Shown here piece after piece: positions 56,461-64,000 of a stretch of DNA of 64,000 nt. Where the stretch lies: the NCBI GenBank assembly GCA_014529385.2, contig CM043946.1:19547077-19611076 (forward strand), read 5' to 3'. Position 1 is the first letter of the stretch, and the number at the start of each line of letters is the position of its first letter. A program made the translations under genes and the position numbers. The DNA is from Adiantum capillus-veneris. Lineage: Eukaryota > Streptophyta > Polypodiopsida > Polypodiales > Pteridaceae. A model generated the notes under the pieces. It did no database searches and was not told the DNA's origin. It was given only the letters and a program-made list of their open reading frames with translations.

Positions 56461-58744
56461 GGGGTGTTTTGTGAGCCGGAAAGGGTGAGTTGAGCAATGT
56501 GGGTGCATTTTGTGTTGGAAGGTGTTTCTGTAGGGTAGGAGATAGTTGTTTTGTGCGCCAAGGTGGTTCTATTAGTGAAAATTAGCCAATTTGAAGGTGT
56601 TATTTGAGAGGTTAGGGGTGCTATGGATACCCTGACCTGTAGGGAGGCTTTGTGTAGTGTGTCAAGTGTGGACCTCATACCCCCTCTCCAACACCTTTGA
56701 GTTTGTCCCCTCTCAGTCAAGAACTCCTCCCTTGAGCAAAAAAAACTGCCCTCTCTTCTTCTTCTCGTTGCTCTCCAAGAGATCCCCTCCAAAAAGTCCA
56801 CAACTCTCCTCAAACTCCCAAAAACTTGGCCCTTGTGGGCGTGTGTATGACCTCATCCTCCTATTTTTGGACTCTTCACTTTCTCTTTTTAGCCTCTTTT
56901 TTTGCATGTGAAAGACCCCCGTGGACTTTCCTTGAGACCCACACCTTGCATGAGAATCCCCTCCTTCCAATGGGACACCGACAGCGCCGTCGATGCACCG
57001 TGACCTTGCCTTCCAAAACCATTGGCCCGGTTGGGTGAGTGAACACACCCCAGTAGGCACCATGTCATCAGCTCCCTGCACGCTAGTGGTGCCTCCACAA
57101 ACACCTATGGATTCCGGTCCATGGCCCATGGCCAAAAACACCAGACATCACCTCGCTCAATTGTGAGCAGTGTCACACGCGCCACCTCGCCAAGGCTCCA
57201 CAGCCCACGAGCTCGCAACAGGCTTCTCAAGCCCACCTCGCTATTCAACAATGGGGCGCCCACACGGGCTATATCCCGTGCCTCCCATGCCTTTTCCCTC
57301 CCATAAGGGATCACCACACCCTCCACGTGGCGTCTCCGTAGAGACCCCTCCTCCTTAGTCTTCAAAGGCCAAAGTTGACCACTATAAAAACTCAAAAAAC
57401 TTCTTTTTTTTCTCCGACTTCATACACTTTCCACCTACTGCTCGGTGATTCAATCAGCAAGCCATTAATTCCCATCAAAACATCTCTTTTCCGGCTCCAA
57501 TTCCCCCTGCATGCGACGTGCCTCGGCTATCTAACGATCTCAAATGACGCGCATCAAAACTGGCAAAGAAATCAGATACAACACTGCTAACCATTGTTGG
57601 CGACTCCAAACTTCAATGTTTGACCGATCTGGGTGCTCTGATGTGTAGTCCCCTCCAATTACCTCTTCACACTGCATACTTGGCATCCAAACCTTGGCGA
57701 GGCTCAAAATTAGGGGATGGCACATTTACCGAGGCAGTCAACCAGGCACAAACTTGGCCCCTGGCAAAAATTTGACCGGCTGTATCTTGGTATCCGTAGC
57801 TCTAATGGATGATCTGAAAATATCGACACGCTCCATAAATCAAGAACTACACACCCGTAACTCTGAACTGGCTTGGGCCATCTGCATCACCTAGCCTATC
57901 CGTCTTACATCTGCAACCACCTCCAACTTCAAAGCCCTGTATCTTGCACACTATGGCTCTGTTTCACAAGTCGTCTGGACCTATTCCTTAAGAACTTTAA
58001 GATCTACACATCTAGGCACTTTGATCACTCTTCATCTTCCATCCTGTCAAGCCATATCTAGAGCATTTTTGGCCTAGAAAACCTCATAAAGCATACATTT
58101 CTGCTTGCCTTCCCAGGCTCTTCCCATTTGCTCTAGCCCTATGATATGCATCTGTAAGCATACACATCACTTCTTGTGCCCTCTGCTAGGGTCGACACAC
58201 TTTGGCTGAACCAACGTTCACACTCATCTAGCAAGAGGGGGCGAGTAGAGGAGAGATGGGGCTGATTTAGGCAGTAAGACACCTCCAAATCTCTATACAA
58301 AGGGCATTCCCACTCATATTTTACACACTTGAATACACATTGGAGATAGGGAGACTCTACTGTTGTGGTTACTCTCGTTGGTGAAACTTTTACAAGGCCT
58401 TGAGAGATCAAAAACTCCTAGTCACAAGCCGGTAATCTAATGTTTCTGCATCAATTCACCTCTACATCTCTATTCTCTTCTCTTCTCAAGAATTCCCAAT
58501 GTACTACTACCTTAGATTGTTCACATCACTAAGATACATCAGAAACTCTACTTATTATACTCTAATCTATGTTGTAAGATGGAAACAATCTAAAGGATGT
58601 GTTTTGCTTGCAAACTCATGATTATGATTCTTCTTATGCACTCAACATACACAAGTCTCTTGTTCAAATTTGCACTAAAAATTGAGATAAAGGAAGCTAG
58701 GTATCAATCATCATCTACTTTTTGTAAGTGAGGTGCATAACCTA
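56461..58744 (-). repeat. Related LTR-like sequence in inverted orientation
   Basis: Sequence around 57730-57945 aligns to the reverse complement of 54884-55099 (shared CTCCATAAATCAAG and CTTGGGCCA among others, roughly 60 percent identity by eye). Further short matches such as GCCACGTGG occur between 55500 and 57330. No gene is recognised; the CT-rich part at 56650-56900 gives spurious frames. Confidence 0.35.
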
Positions 58745-58755
58745 AACTTAGTATA

Positions 58756-59420
58756 CATTAATTTTGGATGACCATTCATGTGTCAACTCGAAATGGTTCA
58801 AGATTGGGGCTATGCCCATCTCTACTTGTGTCATAAGGGTGTCACAACAAGGGTCGACATGAAGAACCATAGTTATAGAGATGTAAATCGAACCCAAGTA
58901 AAAGACTTTGGTGTAACTAGGGATTTTGGAACACAACTGCCTACTTGGTCGATGAAGGATGTGCATGTCTGGATGAGAAAAGCATCCGAATGTGGAAGCC
59001 CGAGGAAAGAAGATTGCATCCTAAAGAGATCCTAGAGGATAAATCTTACATTCAAGAAACCTTTCTAAATGATTTGTTTAAACCCTTTGGATGGAAGCAG
59101 GTACTGGTGGATACTTTAGATATGTGCGTAAATGAATTAATGTCCACAAAGTGCCGTGATGAGAATCGCCTGCGACATAGCTCATTGTTTTACACAATAA
59201 AGGTATTGAACAAAGCTAATGAAACTTGTGAGTGTGAAAAGAACAGGCAAGCAAAAATTGTGGCATGAATCATGATGCAAAAGCACAAACAGAGGAAGAA
59301 GAGCAACCACAAGACTATGACATCATTGATATACCTAAAGAATTGAATTTTTCTTTTAAAGGAAGCCGATTCTACGAAAAAGCACAAATGAAAGCAAATG
59401 AATAAGGTACCGCGGTAGAT
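58756..59420 (+). pseudogene. Diverged Ty3-B-like protease/linker fragment
   Basis: Translated similarity to Ty3-B 10384-10790: MCQLEMVQDWGYAHLYL, VDMKNHSYRDV, HVWMRKASECG and FKPFGWKQVLVDTLDMCVNE match in order. A frame change lies near 59020-59035 and an indel near 58765 disrupts the LGRP segment. The rest, to 59403, is acidic/basic linker-like. It is a truncated piece of a related but distinct element, about 70 percent identical at DNA level by eye in the best part. Confidence 0.78.
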
Positions 59421-60853
59421 CTTTGACAAAATCAAGAATAAGGATCAACAAAAGATCAAGTGTCTCCTACATTGTTCAAATTCAACATATGTGGAGAAAC
59501 ATGACTCAAAATTACTTGTTCAACTATGAAAGATCCAGATGTGACAAAGAATCTAATGTATTGTGAAATGTCAATAATGATGGGAAATCCACCAATAAAG
59601 AGGTAGAAGAAACAGTGTACCCAAGCTCAAAAATGCTCGTTCCTAGCTTTGGAGTGGCCAAAACCGTACTCAAGTTGAGTATTGGGGAGTTCAAGGAAAC
59701 TTTCAACATAATCAACTCCCATCATATTGAACGTCGTCTTCCAAGTCTTCTTAATAACGTTCAGTTAAACCAAAGGTCCCCTAACTAACCTAAACGTGCA
59801 CTAATTTGCCATATATTTGCGGCTTTCGAGTTCATTTTAACTAATTTTTTATTATGCGTTCGTATTTAGTTAATCTGCTAAATTTTTGTAGTCCAAAATG
59901 TATGCCCTCCTAGTTTCTAGTCCAGCTATCCAATCTCAACCTAAGCTCTCACTTATACATCTTACTTTTTCTTATCTAAACCAATAAACCAATTAACCAC
60001 CGATCTCCATTTAAATTTTTTTCGATATGATTTTTCATCAAAATACTAAGCAAACACGCTTGCACAAGTTCAATTTATCTATGTGTTTAACTTTACCAAC
60101 CTCCAAACCCACTAGACATTATAATTTCACAATAAGTTTTTCTAGAGTTCTCTCTTTATTTCAATGCTTTAGTCACTTAATGGACTTTAATCATTCCTGT
60201 TCCTCTTAAAATGCCAAATAGATCACAATGAACTCTCAATTTCCATTAAGATTTTGTAATATATAAATGTAAAGACAACTACTTTTCTATTTCGTTTATG
60301 AATACGATGCACACTAATGACTCTATTTCAAAGTTTTTCTTTTCTTTTATTTTTTTAGTTTTAATATTTTAAAGTGATAACTTTCTGCATGATTTTCTAA
60401 CATTTCGTAATATGTAAAATAAACAAAAGAACAAATATTATCATTTCGATTTATAGCAATATTACTGACCAATGACGCTTTTAAAACAATTTTCCACGCT
60501 TACTCGTGTGATCGCAATTTTGTTATGCTGCCTCGTTGTATTCTCTCTCGCTTCAATGGAGTTCAAAAATCGTCTCTCTCCATCTCTCAATATGATGCTT
60601 TCTCTCTCTTTCTTTTTCTAATTCCTGCTCTCCCACACACTAACACACTAACATAAACACTCTCTTTATATGTCTAACTATAGCGCTACACAGTCACACA
60701 CTTACATAGACAAGCAGTCAACATTTCTTCCTTCTCTCTCTTCTATTCTCTCTCTAGCTCTAGCAACATATTCTGCTTCTCTCTCTTCGTTTTTGCTTAC
60801 TAACACATCTTCTCTCTCCTTGCAACCTACTAATTGCACACATACACAGGCAG

Positions 60854-60892
<39 letters not shown>

Positions 60893-62578
60893 ACTTACAA
60901 ACACACAAGCTACCTACTCCTCCCGCTTAGATGCTCTCCCTCTACACATCAACTGTTTGTGGCTTCCCTATCTCTCTCTAACTAATTAACTGTGCCCACT
61001 TCTTGCTCTCGGCTCTTTGATCACATTTTCTCTCTCTAAAATTCTTCACATGACCTACATACACACTCATTGCTATAGAGAACTCCCCTTCTCTCACTAG
61101 CATTAACAGAACTTTCTCTCTCTCTCATACTAACACACACACACACACACACACACAACACTATTGCTCATGACTCTCCCTGCTCTCGACTCCTTGCGAC
61201 ATCTCTCCTCTCCCACTGCTCATGCTCGCAACCCTCTCTCAACTGCTTGCGGCCTCTCACTATGGCAACCCTCTCTCGCCCCGCTGACTAGCATTGCCTT
61301 CTACAGCACCCGGCTTCCTCTCGAGCTCGCCTACAGCATCTCCTTCATCTCCCCAAGGAGTACACACATAGAGGGTTGCGCACTTGGGCTCTCTCCTCCT
61401 CCTCACTCTCATTCTCTCTCTCTCTTTACTCAGTCATGCACCATCCCCCTCATAGGAGGATGCGCTGCTCTCACAGGGTACCTTCTCTCTCCCCGCTCAC
61501 TACATGGCGACAATCTCTCTCTCTTCCTATGCTCTGCACACACAACATCGCAGCCCTACTCAGCTCCCCGTAACTACTCATGCTCGCGCCCCTTCTCGGC
61601 TCTGCCTCGCAACCTCTCTCGTTCTGGCAACCCTCTCCCTTCAGCGGCGGTTCTCAGGAAGACCATAAAATAACGTTTTCTTTAATTGTTTTTTTTAATG
61701 ATCTTTAGAATACCTAGTTCTCACCACAAAAAAAAACATTCGATGTCGTACTGACCATCTCAGAAAACCTCAAAAATCTATCCGACCAGAATTGGACTCA
61801 AGACCTTGCACTTTCTATTGCCTCAAAGCCTCACCATTTCTCTCCTTCTCTCGGTCTTTCAGTCAAAGTTTGAAGCTTTTCCCGGTACTCACAATAAAAC
61901 TTGTGTAAACCTCCCGTTTCTTCAAACGCAAGCTCAAAATCTAACTAGGATTTTACTGTTTCAACCGGTTGAAATGTATTGCATTAACACAAAATATGGC
62001 AAACTCACAGGACTTCGAAGGTCTATTTCGGCTAAGATTAAACTCAAGACCTTACTACTGCACTTTCACTTGGACTGGATATGGGGTGACGCATCTATCC
62101 TACAAAATCAATCATAAAAAGAAGAATTTTCTTACATCATAAAGCAACAATAAGGAATTTTAAAGAATCCATTCCGACTAATCTCAAGCTCGCAACCCCG
62201 TTGCGGTCACTAATACCTATGAAATTTTTGAGTTTCTTTCAGACCAAGCTTAAAATCTAGCTAGCATCTGATCATTTAGCCAGCTAAACTTTGGCTAGGA
62301 ACTCATTTAAAACTAGTAATATCCTATTCATCATAAACTAAGATACCTAATGGCCATAGCTTGAATTTGAAGTCGTTAAGATAACTATCAACAACAAGCT
62401 CCCTACAACTAACTCCAGCCATCAAGTGACTAACTACCTTCAATAAAAGCATATCAACAAGCACTTATAAAACTTGACAAATCTTAACATCAATGCATCC
62501 ATTATGGCAATCATTAACATGTTGATGCACCTAACATGCCCATGAAAATCCCAATTAACCCCAGTTTTGGTACAAAGT
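59421..62578. other. Gene-free AT-rich then CT-rich stretch
   Basis: 59421-60530 is AT-rich without features. 60540-61660 is dominated by CTCTCT and Leu/Ser-coding low-complexity sequence, with a CT run at 60857-60891 and a CA run at 61132-61158. The 170-codon frame at 61164-61673 is of that composition, and I do not call it a gene. 61680-62578 shows nothing. Confidence 0.5.
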
Positions 62579-62710
62579 CACTACAACACTACATGAAGAT
62601 ATCGACGCGTCTATATCGACGGACATTAGCGGGCGTCGATATACGCGTCGCAATGTGCGTCGATATACGCGTGGAAAGGATTTATTTGCCACGCATATAG
62701 CGACGCGTAT
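62579..62710 (+). mobile_element. CACTA-like DNA transposon terminus
   Basis: Begins CACTACAACACTACA at 62579, the terminal CACTA signature. It is followed within 130 bp by about six direct and inverted copies of a GCGTCGATATACGCG-type subterminal repeat (62599-62715). CACTA (En/Spm) elements carry such subterminal repeats as transposase-binding sites. The opposite end and transposase are not in the window, so the extent is unknown. Confidence 0.5.
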
Positions 62711-62837
62711 ATCGATGCAAAAAAAATTGAGGGAAAAAAGCGAAACCCGCGCGCAGGGGCCATTTTCGCCTGCTCGGGTCTTGGCCGAAATCTGTTGTGC
62801 AGGTATTATGTCCATCTCCACCCTCCCCAACCCCCCT

Positions 62838-62841
<4 letters not shown>

Positions 62842-62875
<34 letters not shown>

Positions 62876-62905
62876 CTCTACATCGTGTGTGTGTGTGTGT
62901 GTGTG

Positions 62906-62960
<55 letters not shown>

Positions 62961-62974
62961 TAGATAGATAGATT
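62842..62974. repeat. Compound microsatellite (CT)n-(GT)n-(GA)n-(GATA)n
   Basis: CT run 62842-62873, GT run 62885-62906, GA run about 62909-62955 and GATA units 62954-62974, directly against the 3' end of the LINE. Confidence 0.95.
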
Positions 62975-64000
62975 TTATTATCGTCCTCGGAGGTCAAATA
63001 TGACCTATGGGACCAAAGTTACATGTGATGTAGTATGTGTATGGCTGATGAGTGACTCTCGATGCTCCAAAATTGTAGTGATGAGAGTCGCAATGGAGAG
63101 CCCACACTTTGGCTGGGAGAGGAAAGTGTGTAGGTCTAAGTTATGGCTGAAAATGTGAGAGAAGCAAGTTCGGATGTGATCAAAAGCTGAGCACTCTAGT
63201 AGTGTGTGGTACTCAGACTCTCGAACTTGCAGTGAGCATAATGTGCACAATCGATTTGACTCTTCTCCATTGCCCCAACGCCCTATCTCGCATCGAAGGA
63301 AATGGGAGCTAAGCCGAATTGCTGCGATAGTGCGTATCGCGGACAAGGGAATAGGCTCAAGCATGTAAGTGTGAGTACGGTTTCCTCTCTCAGCGAAGAA
63401 CATGGTTTTGTAGTTGGGGGCAATATAGGTGGTGTAATGTATGAAGCGTGACCCACCGGATTTCTCCCAAGCTGTAATACATTGGCGTTGTAGAAAAGCT
63501 TCATTCACTTGAGAGTCAATTGAAGCATCATGTAGCAAGTGTAATGCATCCCATCTCCCAAACCACTTCTTTATGTCTTGCATCCATCCCGTGCTCAAGA
63601 TCTTGCTTTTATGCGTCTTTTGAACTTTTTTGCTTGCTTCCCATGCAATTGTAGGAAGTCGATGTGAGGGGTTTTGACGCATCTTTATGATGTACTCCAC
63701 AACCCTTTCCATGCCCATAACCTCAATTGGAAGAGATCCCGACTCAAGAAGTAAGAGCATATATGGTGTTTGTGTCTTAACTTGGAGAAAGTTTGTAAGA
63801 AAACGCTTTTGGACATTCTCAAACTCTTTCCAAGTAGACTTTGAGATGCTCCCGCCCCACACTTCAACTCCATAAAGAAGAACCGGTGTCACCAATGCAT
63901 CAAAAAGATACTTCTTGAGAACCCAACACTTGATGTTTCCCGCATTACTCATGTTCTCAAATGCATAATATGCTCTCTTTCCCGCTTCCAAACGACGCAT
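62975..64000 (-). mobile_element. 3' end of a LINE (non-LTR retrotransposon)
   Basis: Minus strand; the open frame and short 3' UTR end next to GATA/GA repeats. On the element strand the end reads GATAATAAAATCTATC then repeats, so the tail is a microsatellite, not poly(A). The 5' part lies beyond the window. Confidence 0.75.
63005..64000 (-). CDS. LINE ORF2 C-terminal part (post-RT region), partial
   Basis: 331 open codons with no stop, running off the window on the right; the ATG at its edge is internal. LFDALVTPVLLYGVEVWGGSIS...EFENVQKRFLTNFL...LESGSLPIEVMG is the conserved region just after the RT palm/thumb in many plant LINE and reverse-transcriptase-like ORFs. A C-terminal zinc-finger-like CTLCSLQVRESEYHTLLEC (C-x2-C-x..-H-x4-C, about 63254-63195) follows. 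The protein would copy LINE RNA at a nicked chromosomal target. It is the only element frame here without damage in the visible part, so a young copy is possible. Confidence 0.75.
   Translation of the reverse strand: MRRLEAGKRAYYAFENMSNAGNIKCWVLKKYLFDALVTPVLLYGVEVWGGSISKSTWKEFENVQKRFLTNFLQVKTQTPYMLLLLESGSLPIEVMGMERVVEYIIKMRQNPSHRLPTIAWEASKKVQKTHKSKILSTGWMQDIKKWFGRWDALHLLHDASIDSQVNEAFLQRQCITAWEKSGGSRFIHYTTYIAPNYKTMFFAERGNRTHTYMLEPIPLSAIRTIAAIRLSSHFLRCEIGRWGNGEESNRLCTLCSLQVRESEYHTLLECSAFDHIRTCFSHIFSHNLDLHTFLSQPKCGLSIATLITTILEHRESLISHTHTTSHVTLVP

Noticed and set aside
61164-61673. 170-codon open frame with Leu/Ser/Pro composition
   Set aside because: It lies in CT-rich low-complexity DNA and has an overlapping open frame in another phase, with no domain and no gene context.

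Overview
The window looks like intergenic heterochromatin from a large, repeat-rich land-plant nuclear genome. The evidence is plant-type Ty1/copia and Ty3 LTR retrotransposons, a chromovirus, a dual-RNase H (Tat-type) Ty3 element, a LINE and long CT/GA/GT microsatellites. There is no convincing host gene, tRNA, rRNA or bacterial-style operon. A fern or other large-genome non-seed plant is plausible from the style of the giant Ty3 element, but that is an inference; the sequence alone does not fix the species.

Layout. 1-3138: CT-rich, gene-free flank with two long CT microsatellites. 3139-34782: a three-level nest. The outermost and oldest layer is Ty3-A, on the minus strand (LTRs 3139-3760 plus 30880-31480, and 33538-34782), with only a gag remnant inside. 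Into its left LTR jumped Ty3-B, plus strand, 3761-30879, with LTRs of 913 and 906 bp. Ty3-B is about 21.9 kb once its own insertion is removed. Into Ty3-B jumped a young Ty1/copia element, 14730-19946, with 322-bp LTRs differing at one base and a perfect AAGGA target duplication. 34783-38940: diverged direct repeats, a TATA-like box and a 280-bp purine tract. 38941-41204: no gene. 41205-41840: copia gag relic. 42440-44230: chromovirus pol relic on the minus strand. 44231-49150: unclassified. 49240-49551: 3' end and LTR of another chromovirus, plus strand. 49552-54470: Tat-type Ty3 element (called Ty3-C) with two RNase H domains. 54471-58750: LTR-like, partly inverted repeats. 58756-59420: fragment of a Ty3-B relative. 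59421-62578: AT- and CT-rich, gene-free. 62579-62710: CACTA-like transposon end. 62842-62974: compound microsatellite. 62975-64000: 3' end of a LINE, minus strand, running off the window.

How the genes work together. All recognisable coding sequence is retroelement machinery: gag packages RNA, the protease cuts the polyprotein, reverse transcriptase and RNase H make cDNA, and integrase inserts it. Every element except possibly the LINE carries stops or frameshifts, so none is autonomous as read here.

The most unusual object is Ty3-B. Besides gag-PR-RT-RH-INT it has two consecutive zinc-binding modules before the integrase core and a second retropepsin-like domain fused in frame after integrase. 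It also has two further coiled-coil ORF regions in its 3' half, and a palindrome-cored motif (CGATCGCGATCG followed by GTGTACCTC) recurring nine times in its LTRs, leader and 3' spacer.
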